64,000 bases of DNA from Diaporthe sp. PMI_573 (Eukaryota > Ascomycota > Sordariomycetes > Diaporthales > Diaporthaceae), in assembly GCA_021399435.1 (NCBI GenBank), contig JAJTUP010000004.1:1116001-1180000 (forward strand). The letters are read 5' to 3'. Both the position numbers and the translations under genes were made by a program. The notes beneath the pieces were generated by a model. It was not told where the DNA came from and ran no database searches. It was given only the letters and a program-made list of their open reading frames with translations. Each line of letters starts with the position of its first letter. Position 1 is the stretch's first letter. Positions 21,908 to 32,140 of this stretch are shown here, piece after piece.

Positions 21908-24900
21908 ATGCCACCTGCCAAGCAAAATGCGGGCGATGTCTTGCGTCGTCATGAGGCTAGAATACGGAAGTTGTATCGGACCGAGAGTATTGAATCCGTG
22001 AAGCGAATCATGGAAAGGGAACCAGGCTTCCCAGAATTGGCGTAAGATAACCTTCCGCAACCATGGCTGTGCTTTGGTGATACTGGCAATTATTTGCAGT
22101 CAGTCACCGCAGAAGTTTTCATGCTGATACTTTTAGATAGGGTTTCAACCTGGATTGAAAGGATCGGAGACCTCGGTATCCGAAAGAACGTCTCTTCGGA
22201 CGAATGGCGGATGATATACCTCCACTGTCTTTGCTGGCTTGAAGATCACACACGTAAAAAGGGTGACCTTAAACTCAAAAGGACCAAGCAGGACATTGAA
22301 ATTGTTGTGAGGGGCAGAACATACAGCTGGAACCAGGCTTGGAAGAACATGAAGAGTGCTGGGGCGATAGGCCAGCTACCACAGCCAGGAGGTATATTCA
22401 TCGACCGTACTGCGATTGCCTTGTCACTGACCTGGTGTAGAATCTCTTGACCCGCTTCCGCCCGACATCGAGATTCGCACACTCTCACCAGCATCTCTGC
22501 CAGTCCTTTCAACTTCCGTCGAATGTGTTACACAGCCAGGCTCAGGAGCTATCAATACGCCAGCACATGGTTCCCTCTCGCGCGCCCTTGATCACACCAG
22601 CCAACAAACAAGCAGTCGTTCGAGCGATAACTCGCTGTCTATCATCCCAGTGTCATCCAGTCACCATAGCAATAGATCAAATGAGTGGACAAGGGACTGC
22701 GCAAAGAGAATCTGGATATATTGGACCAGTCTCCTCCCTATAGGCACGCTTATTGCTAAGACAATTGGTATGTACACCTAATATTGTTCCCCCGCCTCAA
22801 GATTGACTAGAGCTGCTCTTTATGTATTCACTAGTTGCGCACTTCACTAATGGGGTTATCCAATTCTAGAAACCCAAAATCTCGCCCCGCCTTCTGGAGG
22901 GGGAGTTCTACAACGATCCTGGCAAGGACCCATGACGGTGTTTGCAACAGGCAGCTTGCCAGACACTTTCGGCGATGCAGAGCATGGCTCTGTCAGCGAG
23001 CGTCAATGCGACCTCAGAGATCACTTTCTATCCGCGCTCCTCTGTCCTCCTACAACGAACCTGGCTACATCTACGAGTCATAAGAACTATGCCATGTTTT
23101 TCACAGTGATATATCTTCTTTCAAACAGATTCGTGCAATTAACAGGACGTTATCGGCAGATGGGAAAATCTCAAAGTGATCTATTTCGGGAACTGGATCT
23201 GGTTTTCGCGGCTGTCCCTGTCGAGTACCTAGAAAACTTGATACGTATGCGCCTGGTCAGCATCAGGGCAGCGTATGAGACCCTCCTCCTCCTTACAGGA
23301 CACTTCAAGCAGCAAAGCGCCTTCCAGCTCTTACTCAACATTGGGTTTCGCTACGACTGGATCGCCGTTCCTATCTGGGGCCACCAACTTTTATACTACG
23401 CAGTTTCCATGGATCTGGATAACGCTCTACACCTGCTCTTGGATAAGGGTTGCCGTCCGGACTTAGGGGAAATTGTCTCCTTTCCTAGTGTCAAAGCCTT
23501 CCCAACTGCAATCTGCGAGGCATTGCAATGGGGGAATCTTGGATGTATGCATCTGTTGTTGGACTGCTGTGATGTGAACGCACTGATCCATGCCCCCCTG
23601 GGGGGTCGAAGGCTGTCAAATTTCGACTGCTTTCTTGTCGATTTTGATGATGACGATGAAAATCTAGAGTACGGGCTCAATGCATTCATCCGAGCTGGCG
23701 CAGATGTCAACAAACCAGTTGTTCCGCCATGGGCATTTTTTCCTCGGCCGCTGGGCATATGGTATGATGAACCTCAGAGAAAGGTGCCATCATATGAAGG
23801 GGAAACGCGTCTTTCCGTCCTGGACTATTTGTTCTACTTCCATCGGCGGGTGTTTCACGCTATCTCATCCAAGTCGAATCGGACTCAGCCTGGCGTGCTC
23901 AGTAGAGCCTGCATCTTGCTTTCCTTGGAGGGCGGTATCCCAAACCTTCAACAGTACTTGGACAGCCTTGCACAACGAATCGGTCAGCAACGGCTATCCG
24001 AGTTTCTCCAGTTTCTGATAGCTGAGCAGTTCCTTGGATGCGATTTTGCCGGTCGAAAGAGAGCCACAGACCTCAAAACGGTATGCGCTTTGGCGAGCTG
24101 TGGTGTCAGCATCGCTGAGGTTATGAATCGTTTCCCCGATATTTTGGATCAGTTCATACGACTTTTCAGGGAGCGCTCTAACGAACACGATATGGACGCC
24201 ATACAGTATCTCCTCGAAAATGGGGCGCCTGTCGGTGGCTCTGCGTTGTCATGGCTGGCACGACTTCCTGAGAGGCGCCTTCTTGATCTCGCACTGAATC
24301 ACGTGGGTAGTTCGACGGTATTGCACATTGCCCTCGCGGAGGTAGCATCAAGAAACGACTTCCAAGCAGTCGAGATACTGCTCCACGCTGGAGTTGATCT
24401 TGGTGTTGACACAATTGATCCCGGTGACTGGTCATTTCCGATGAGCCTCATCGCCAGGTTTTTAAAGTCGTCCAAACAAAACTCGGTGGAACCTTCAGTG
24501 ATGCTTGACTTCCTAATCAAGAAAGGGGCGGTCCTCAGGCTTTCGAAAAGGAAGCCGCAGTTGCACCATCTGCTGCACTTCGTACTGAGAGAGGGGGTTC
24601 TTCATATGGGACCCAAAAAACTGGCAACAGTCCAATACATTACCAGGGTGGGCTACAAGGATACTTTATTCTTGCAATCTTCGCTTTTAGAAGCCTGTGA
24701 AGGTGAGACTTTTGAGCATCTGTTCAGATATGGGGTGCAGCTCAAACCTGGTTCCCCGCTGGTGCGTTGGATCGAAACTGGTGGTGGAATTGGGCTTGTC
24801 CGAGAGATGTTGGCAGCAGGTGCCAGTCCCAACGCCTACTCAAGACGTTTTCAAGATTGTCGCCGGACCCCTTTACAAGTGGCTGCGGAGATGTTAAGGG

Positions 24901-25991
24901 TAGACATCGTGGAGCTGCTCCTTGAGGAAGGCGCGGACGTCAACGCCGCAACCAAAGGCCCGGGCGGGGTCACAGCGCTTCAAGCCGTTTGTCAGCGTGA
25001 AATGGAGTTCACTGAGCCGAATGAGGAGAAACTGAAGATAATCCAACTTCTCCTTGCCAGGGGCGCCGATGTTAATGCCGCTCCAGCGTGCAGGGATGGA
25101 CATACAGCGTTACAAGCAACGGCGGCAACAGGGGATTTGGCCGTTGCCAAGCTTCTTCTTCTACATAACCCCATGGCCGACGTCAATGCACCGCCATGCC
25201 AAGCAGAATATCACCCAATACACTCGAGATACATTTCACTGGAACTCGGTACCGCTCTGGATATTGCAGCTGAGCATGGCCGTCTAGACATGGTCAAGCT
25301 GCTTTTGAGTTGCAACGCACTAAGCCACCGCCGTGGCGAGAATGGGTACGATGGGGCTATTTTCCTGGCGGAAAAAGGCGGGCATCTTGCAGTTGCCGAC
25401 TTGATACGCGAACATGCAAAGAATGACCAAAGATTGCATCTCAGGAACCCATACCTGTCAGAACCACCAAGACATTGGTCAGAGTATGGCTACAAGCTGG
25501 ACTTAAATGAGGACTCGGAACGGTCATCTGAGACAGATTCAGACGAATCCGATAACACCGATGATGAGTCGGATAGCTCAACAGGCATACCATGCGACGC
25601 CGACGAGAAGGAACTACCAGGAGCTGTACAGGAGACACATTTAGTTGTGTATCCTGACGCCAACCAGGCATCTGAGACCGTCTACAATCATGGTGTCCAA
25701 AACTCCACACAGCAACTTACTCATGACGTACTGCCCACAGCTGCCACTCTCGACAACAATACTTGGGCGGACCAGGGTGACCTAGGCCTCGAATTCGAGG
25801 GAAATGATGTTGCTACATTGCATCCTATGTATGCATCCCACCAGATGGACTTTGGCACCCCGATGGAATTGGATATCAGCTTGGGCAGTGGTATCGGACA
25901 GGATGTTGGCATCCATTACGCTGATCGTTTGGACTATGAGCTTAACGCCCCTGAGAGACTTATCTATGAAGTCGATGGAGATTGCGAGTGA
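21908..25991 (+). CDS. Clr5-domain ankyrin-repeat protein
   Basis: Four exons (21908-22041, 22141-22391, 22441-22767, 22870-25991) join in frame to 1277 residues. Residues 1-65 form a Clr5-type domain: HEARIRKLYRTESIESVKRI, FPEL, and, after the first intron, WIERIGDLGIRKN. A Ser/Thr-rich linker follows. The C-terminal two thirds hold ankyrin repeats, the best being TPLQVAAEMLRVDIVELLLE with GADVNAA, a GADVNAAP repeat, and TALDIAAEHGRLDMVKLLLS. After them comes an acidic Ser/Asp tract (SSETDSDESDNTDDES) and a Thr/Asn-rich tail. Clr5 takes its name from a fission-yeast silencing factor; in filamentous fungi the domain is often fused to ankyrin or TPR repeats, and most such proteins have no assigned role. 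A nuclear or protein-scaffold role is inference. Exon borders are strongly supported by frame and by domain continuity. Confidence 0.85.
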
Positions 25992-26520
25992 CTGCTCGCT
26001 TGCAACCCCACAGGAAAGCTTATGGGGGAGGCGGTTGGGACTTGGCCAGTCATGGTGGGAAATGATATTTATCTTTCCCTTTTCCTTACAAGTTGGAGAC
26101 ATTTAAAATTGGGAACTAGAAGCTTTCAAGTCTTCCTCATGTAAGCGTTCGCGTGTGGATCTGCCCCCTTCAACAGAGGCAACACCTTGGGGGTTCTGGA
26201 CCTGAAAGCCCCATTCGATATAGAATTCTTCGTTTCTCACCATTAAGCCATTCCACAAGTTAACTTACCAGGGCCACAATTCAGGATCCCGTGTTAGTGA
26301 CAATGTAGATCAGCGTAGCACACAACGACAGTAACAATAGGGACGATGCCAGGAGTCAAACACTGCGGTCTCCAATTCTTTTCGCGAGAGACTTTGTCCG
26401 CCCGCTGAAGTTGGAACAAACTCACCACAAGCGGCGGAGCCTGGAGAGGCGAGACGCATTCATGAGTTGGCGAAGGCTTGGCTGGTTCCATATTCTCACA
26501 AGGGCCTTTGAAACGTCCCG

Positions 26521-26585
26521 GCTGGACCTCAACTAAACTTGGAAATCTGATCAAATGGCAGCTCTGACCACTAGGCTACAAGCTG
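26521..26585 (-). repeat. tRNA-like fragment (possible SINE head)
   Basis: On the minus strand the segment TAGCCTAGTGGTCAGAGC (26578 downward) has the shape of a tRNA D-arm with a Pol III A box. It is followed by an anticodon-arm-sized stretch and a poor T-arm ending GAGGTCC. The T loop and stems have too many mismatches for a working tRNA. Confidence 0.35.
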
Positions 26586-26929
26586 ACAGGTGAATGCAAC
26601 TTGGCAGTTGATGTAGCATATCTGACTGCAGAGGAAACGACACAATACAGGGCTGGAAGGTGACCAAACGTCCCGCAGCGCCATGAGGAAATGTCTGACA
26701 GCAAATGGGGGGACCATGGCGCCAGCTGACACATCACAAATTAGTAATAGGATGAGAGTGCCACCAATGACTTGTAATGCCTAGGACAAAGGTAAGGTAT
26801 CTGTTGGAATGGCTATCGCTGAAGGCTGTCCATAGCCAACGCTGCCAGCTAGGCGCCAGCTGGCCAGTGCTTCGTTAGCAGCAGACTGCACCTACTTAGG
26901 CACTTAGCATTATAATGTGAAGGTGTCTA

Positions 26930-27284
26930 TTGACTAGGAAAGGGATGTTAAAGTGAAATGAGCTGCTGAAAGAGATGCGAAAAGAGATGTTTGGGCTGCA
27001 CTTGAATCAACATCTCCCGTTTATACTGAGGCGGTTTGTGGGTAGAAAGCTAGAGCTGGGTGGGCCGACCTCAGCTGGACAAGGGCAAACCCTATACTCG
27101 AATAGTTAAGACAAGACATTTGATTATGGACTATGTATTCCTGACAATTACTTTCAAATAACATGGATGGTTGTAGAGAAATGTGTAAGTAAGGCTGATG
27201 AATACTTGTGGGTGCTGTGCTAAATTGGCTACACGACTCGGAGTTGATGGGTTATCCGAAACGGTGGGCGCTTATCGGCATTCT
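26930..27284 (-). repeat. Dispersed repeat, copy B (tRNA-like head plus body)
   Basis: This copy joins the two pieces seen elsewhere. Its 26935-27031 part matches 31175-31275 (shared ATGTTTGGGC, CACATCTCCCGTTTA-like and GAACTGCTGAA-like landmarks), and its 27052-27269 part matches copy A at 17036-17262. The minus strand holds a B-box-like GATTCAAGTGC. The body ends next to the stop codon of the acetylesterase gene at 27285. A tRNA-headed, non-coding, few-hundred-base element is what a SINE looks like; the orientation call follows the tRNA-like strand. Confidence 0.6.
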
Positions 27285-28132
27285 CTACTCCTCGTCGCCG
27301 GTGGCGAACTCGCCTTCATCGATCAAATCTGAAAGAACTGCGTTGACGGCAACATAATCTCCCAGGCCGGCACGAACGTCGAGCAGGAGATCGCCGACCA
27401 CGCGCGAAAAGACCTTGGCGCCGGCAGAGTTCAGGTGTGTGCGATCAGTGCCCGCGTCGCCGTAGTTGTAATACTGCGAGTCCTCCTCGCCAATCGCTTT
27501 GATGTACGTGGTGCTCGCTGTGGTCAGATCAAGGAAGTCGCAGTCGGTGTGGTGGGCTGCGAGCTTGGCGGCCTTGCGCCACTCGACAAAGTCTTCGCGG
27601 AGGATACCGTCATCCCAGTTTCGACGCGTCAGAGGAGAGATGACGATCTACATGAGATGTCAAGGCCATTAGCTTTCTTTTTCCGCTTTTTCTTTATTCT
27701 GTTCTATCTCAGCTGGTACTGGTACTGGGGTATACATACAGGAGTGGCACCGGCACCCTTGAGTTGAGTCGTCATGTCCTCAAGTGTCACTCTGTATTCG
27801 TCTGTCGTCACCGCCTTCTGATCATTGTGGCCGAATTGCATGGTAACGATGGGTTCCCAGTCGGCAACGGTCTCATTGACGGTCTGGAGTAACGCATCCC
27901 AGCGGCCATTAGACTGCCAGGATTGTGCAGTTCTCCCGCTCACAGCACGGTTTTCGCCCTTGGCGCTTCCCGTGATCAGGTTCACAAACGCGCCACCCCA
28001 ACCTGCACCGTCCGTCACTGTAGAATCGCCGATAAGAATGAAGTAAGGCGGGGCAGTAGCCTTCTTGTTGACGGCAGCACCGGAGACGGTCGCAGTCGCG
28101 GCCAAGCAGGTAAAGAGCTGAGCGTACTTCAT
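27285..28132 (-). CDS. Rhamnogalacturonan acetylesterase (CE12, SGNH hydrolase)
   Basis: Two exons (28132-27740 and 27647-27285) with a 91-nt intron give 251 residues. A secretion signal (MKYAQLFTCLAATATVSG) leads to block I FILIGDSTVTDGAGWGG with the nucleophilic Ser, then the GENRAVSGRTAQSW oxyanion loop, block III MQFGHNDQK with its Asn, and the C-terminal DRTHLNSAG block with the catalytic Asp and His. This is the classic layout of rhamnogalacturonan acetylesterases, which remove acetyl groups from rhamnogalacturonan I of pectin so that the lyase can act. The gene is transcribed away from a rhamnogalacturonan lyase gene across a 0.94-kb gap, so the two are probably co-regulated. The ATG at 28132 is chosen because it starts the signal peptide. 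All catalytic residues are present. Confidence 0.95.
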
Positions 28133-29071
28133 TGTGATGAGCTCAGTTACGGAGGACGACTGGATGGAGGTGATTGAGTACAATTTATTCTGATTGAAGT
28201 TGCTGATGTTGAATTGATCTAGAGGCTATTTGTAGAAGATATCAATCACGTTATATAGTGGCCATCGTCTTGAAGCACAGTCCGGATTCAACTCTTTTCG
28301 ACGGCGATCGGGTTCAATTCTGCCTCGCCCACATTTCCGCTCGGCCGCACCGTCCAATTCGGCGCTCCGGAAGCACCCCACTTGCTGTTCATTGCCTATT
28401 TCGAATGAAAAATGCTTTTCGATGTTGGAATTGCCCCGATGGCCGAAAGAAAAGAACATCCCGACGGGCTGGCCAAAATTGTGTAACTCTCGTGGGGCTC
28501 TCGTGCAGCTCTCGTCTTGATGATACAGCGAATGCAACGCGGGAGATTGCGAGGAAAGTCCCCTCCACCTTTCTCTTCTCAGGCTGCCACTCTCAGTGAG
28601 AATGATACAATGGATTACCACCCTTTGGAAGACATCCCTTTGGCCGGTTGAGTTTGACGGAGGAACGGAACGTCTCCTAGTAGACAAACATCTCCGCCAG
28701 GTTGCGTCCCCTAATATGCCGAATCTCCGTTGTCCCTTTACGAAGTCTTCATCTTTCACCTGTTGCCTTCTACGGACTGGTCGCTCCTCACATGTGCAGT
28801 TGTGCAGTACAGCTTGATGATCTGGCAGGATAATCAAGCCAGCCGTGCGATAACGACGAATAGAATGCTGGTAAGTTCCACGAAAGAAAATTCATACCGT
28901 TATTTCTCGCTGAACATCAGCCGAGTTTGCGAGCTGAGCCTCGTTGAAGCATGACTAAACCATGGCAAGGCTTGAAGTACTTAAACACGCCCCGTCAAGA
29001 TTGCTGGACTATTTACTTTCTTCAACCTCAGAATTATTCAAAGATTACAAGCTACCTTCGGACACACAATC
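28133..29071. promoter_or_regulatory. Shared divergent promoter of the two pectin genes
   Basis: The 0.94-kb gap lies between the start codons of the acetylesterase and the lyase. It holds two hexamers that fit the SYGGRG consensus of the carbon-catabolite repressor CreA/Cre1 (CCCCAC at 28376-28381, GTGGGG at 28492-28497), a CCAAT box at 28354-28358, and TATA-like TTATATAG near 28252 on the acetylesterase side. Glucose repression and pectin induction are expected for such genes; binding is not shown. Confidence 0.5.
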
Positions 29072-30858
29072 ATGGCTGTGCTCTCCAATATCGCCGGGGC
29101 AGTTGCGGCGGTCGCACTGATGCTCAGCCCCGTGGCCTTTGCGAAACGCCCCATGGAGAACCTGGGCCGCGGTGTCGTTGCAGTGCGCCAGAACAGACCG
29201 CCGCGTTGGTCAGTTGGCGTTCACTGGGACTCGACGACGAGGGTATCGGATTCAACGTCTATCGCGCCACCGGAGACGGAGACGCAGAGCAGCTTAACCT
29301 GGAGGTTCTGTCCAAAGGCACAAACTTTGTTGACGTCGACCCCGACATGGAACAGAACATCACCTACTTCGTGCGCGCGGTTGTCGACGGCGATGAGGGC
29401 GACAAAAGTGGCCCTTTTACCCTCTCTGCCAATCACGAGGCCGAGCCGGTGGTCAGGATTCCTCTGAAGTCCGGCGGCACGATCAAGTTCGTGTGGGTCG
29501 GTGACCTCGATGGCGATGGCGAATATGACTATGTGATCGACCGACAGACCTCACCTCAGTCGATCGAGGCTTACAAGAGTGATGGGACGTTCCTCTGGGA
29601 GGTCAGTTTAGGACCCAACAGCGAAAATCAGAACAATATCGAGCCCGGCTCCTCAACTATCGATGTCGGACACTGGGATGGCGTTACTGTGTTTGACTTG
29701 GATAGCGATGGTAAAGCTGAGGTTGCAGTCCGGATCGCCAATGGTGTTGTATTTGGCGACGGCGAGAAGTTCAGCGATGGCGTGGATGATGACCACCAGT
29801 TTATCGCTATCCTCGATGGTGAGACCGGTGCCTTGAGAGCCACTTCCGAGGTCCCTGATGACTACATCTCCGACGGACCCCTTGCAGCTCGCTTTGGAGT
29901 CGGGTACCTCGACGGCGAGACACCGCACCTGGTGGCCTTCTTGAAGAATCGCCAGGATGGAGGAGATTTCAACTTGATCGAAGCGGCCTGGACTTTTGAC
30001 GGCAAAGATGCCAAGTTGGCCTGGAAGTGGCTGCGCGGCGACAAGGACGCACCAGATGGACACAATACCCGTGTTATCGATGTTGATGGTGATGGCGTGG
30101 ACGAAGTGGCCGAGATAGGCTTCCTCCTCGAAGGCGACGGAACCCTTCGATACTCGCTAGCTGACTCTGGAGTGGTTCACGGCGACCGCTGGTATATCGC
30201 CAAGATGGATCCTAACCGCGATGGCCTCCAGGGTTACGGCATCCAGCAGGACAACGAAGACTTGCTTTACGAGTACTACTACGACGCAACCGACGGCACC
30301 GTGCTCTGGAAGCACTACGGCGACGAGGTGGGCGACGTTGGCCGCGGCCTCGCCGCAGACATTGACCCGAACCACGAGGGCATGGAAGTCTGGTCCTTTT
30401 CGGGAATCTACAACGCCCCGGGTAACAAGCTCACCGACAATGACACCGATAGTGCGCCGTGGCCAGGCCAGGCCCTGTGGTGGGACGGGGACCTCCTCGC
30501 AGAACAGTACAACGACGGCAAGATCGAGAAATGGGACTACGAGAACGGCGCCGTGGTGCGTGTCGAGACCGCTTCGCACTACGGCGCCGGTACGTCTAAT
30601 AGATATCCCCTGTTGATAGCCGACATCTTTGGCGACTGGCGCGAGGAGGTGGTTCTGACAAACGACGACTACGATGAACTCGCCATCTTCACAACTAATA
30701 TTCCTAGCGATATACGTCTATACACTATGGCGCACAATCCTGCATATCGTAATGACATGACGGTCAAGGGGTACATTCAGTCGCACCACGTGGATTATTT
30801 TCTTGGAGACGGCATGGAGACGCCACCTAAGCCTGACATCTACTACGTAGGTGCCTAG
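29072..30858 (+). CDS. Rhamnogalacturonan lyase, family PL11, with N-terminal frameshift
   Basis: The catalytic part is a PL11 eight-bladed propeller enzyme that cleaves the rhamnogalacturonan-I backbone by beta-elimination. It carries the family's calcium-binding Asp loops (GDLDGDGEYDY, DLDSDGKAEVAVR, DVDGDGVDEVAEIG), a GFNVYRATGDG N-terminal domain and GDWREEVVLTNDDYDELAIF near the end, with no introns. The secretion signal and first residues (MAVLSNIAGAVAAVALMLSP, then MENLGRGVVAVRQN) are in frame 2, but everything from TAALVSWRSLGLDDEG onward is in frame 1. Restoring one missing base near 29192-29203 would join them without loss. A longer frame opening at 28951 keeps the catalytic frame but replaces the signal peptide by unrelated sequence. 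The gene is therefore either a recent pseudogene or carries a sequencing error. Product is about 595 residues when joined. Confidence 0.85.
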
Positions 30859-32140
30859 GGTTTTGGATGAGGAAGTGTAGTATGCCCGGGCTCGAGTATT
30901 TGATGATAGAAGGGCATAGTAGTGTTTGTAGTAAAAGTACTCACTCGCCTATGTAGTAAATTGTAAGAATGCTGGCTGCAGGTAATTTCACCATTAGTAT
31001 ATGGCCCATCCTCCGCAGTACCCATGTAATACCTGCTAGAATAGAATGGGACGTAGGGCAGTATCGAGACGGTGTGGTCCATCAGTGGCACAGAAATGAC
31101 CGGGGCCATGATAGCTCCGACTGAGATACGCCTTCCAGAGTGACCTCGAGATAACAATGTGAACGGATCCACTGACCAGGGAAGATATGTCAAAGTGGAA
31201 CGAACTGCTGAACGAGATGAGAAAGGGGATGTTTGGGCCGGACTTGAATCGACATCTCCCGTTTACACTGAGACCATCCGGTTATTAGACTACAACACAC
31301 GCCCCAAGCTCGCCCCTTGTGACGGCCACAGGTGTATTCAACTAGTAGCTTTAGCGGCCTTTTGAGGATCATGATGGCTGAGAAGACGCCTGTCATCATG
31401 CGGGTGTTTATGTACTTATTAATATGCATGTCTTTAGCCAACGTCGCACATATATGGCCGCCTACGAAGCTGCATAAGTCACTCTCAGACAAGATGAATG
31501 CCCAGGTGATCTTGTTATGCTTTGCGTTTCTTGTCTACAGCATGTGTATTCAGAACATGACAGATGTAAGTCTGTACCGAAAAATAAAGCCACCCAGCCA
31601 TATGATGCAATAGAGTCCACATGATCCACTCATCACATCATAAACAAGACTATCCCCCATATCCCATTTTTGGCATTGGGACCTGCAGCTGGGACCCGCC
31701 CCTACCCCGCATTTACCCCGGATTCTGGGCCAGGCCGGGTATAGCCTGGAGCCGGACGGGGCAAAAGAGGTTGCAGCGGTGTGGGTCGCAGTCTCTCCGG
31801 CTGGATCTCCCCAATCTCCCAATTCCAACGCCCGCTGCCGTCCGCGCTCGGAGCTGCCGCAAGCTGTGCGTCACTCACATGGAAAATCCTGCTGCAAGCC
31901 TTTTTTTCGCTGGTGACTCTCGCTCTCTCGTTTCCCTCTCTCTCACTTCATACGCCATCTCCTAACTCTCTATCTGGCCTGGCCTGGCCTGTCTTTTCTT
32001 TTTCTTATTCCTGACCAAGATTCTACTAGTTTTGAGAGGGTTCGATACATCATTGGCCTGATCTGTGTGCACCCATCTCCGAGTATATTTCTTAGTTGCA
32101 TTTTCTTGTCGCATCGGGCTGGTCATCGCGTTCCGCACTC
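30859..32140. other. Intergenic with tRNA-like repeat fragment
   Basis: About 1.3 kb between the lyase and the PQ-loop gene. It contains repeat copy C (31175-31299). The last 400 bases are pyrimidine-rich on the plus strand (for example 31900-32000), as expected for a fungal promoter upstream of the PQ-loop gene. No gene is seen. Confidence 0.5.
31175..31299 (-). repeat. Dispersed repeat copy C with near-complete tRNA-like fold
   Basis: On the minus strand 31299-31230 can be folded as a tRNA-like molecule: acceptor strands TGTGTTG/CCAAACA (five of seven pair), a four-pair D stem, an anticodon arm TCTCA-GTGTAAA-CGGGA with one A-C mismatch and a GTA triplet in the anticodon position, and a T arm GTCGA-TTCAAGT-CCGGC with one A-C mismatch. 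The mismatches are G-to-A type changes and the variable loop is short, so it is not a working tRNA. The part at 31175-31275 is shared with copy B. Confidence 0.5.

Larger units (their letters stand above)
25992..27284. other. Repeat-bearing intergenic region
   Basis: About 1.3 kb with no gene. It becomes AT-rich past 26880 and contains a tRNA-like piece (26521-26585) and dispersed repeat copy B (26930-27284), each listed separately. Confidence 0.5.

Noticed and set aside
28226..28837. Minus-strand frame of 203 codons in the pectin promoter
   Set aside because: Lies between two divergent start codons, no family features, and would overlap the 5' region of the acetylesterase transcript.
31230..31299. 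Functional tRNA gene
   Set aside because: Mismatches in acceptor, anticodon and T stems and a short variable loop; better read as a SINE relic.
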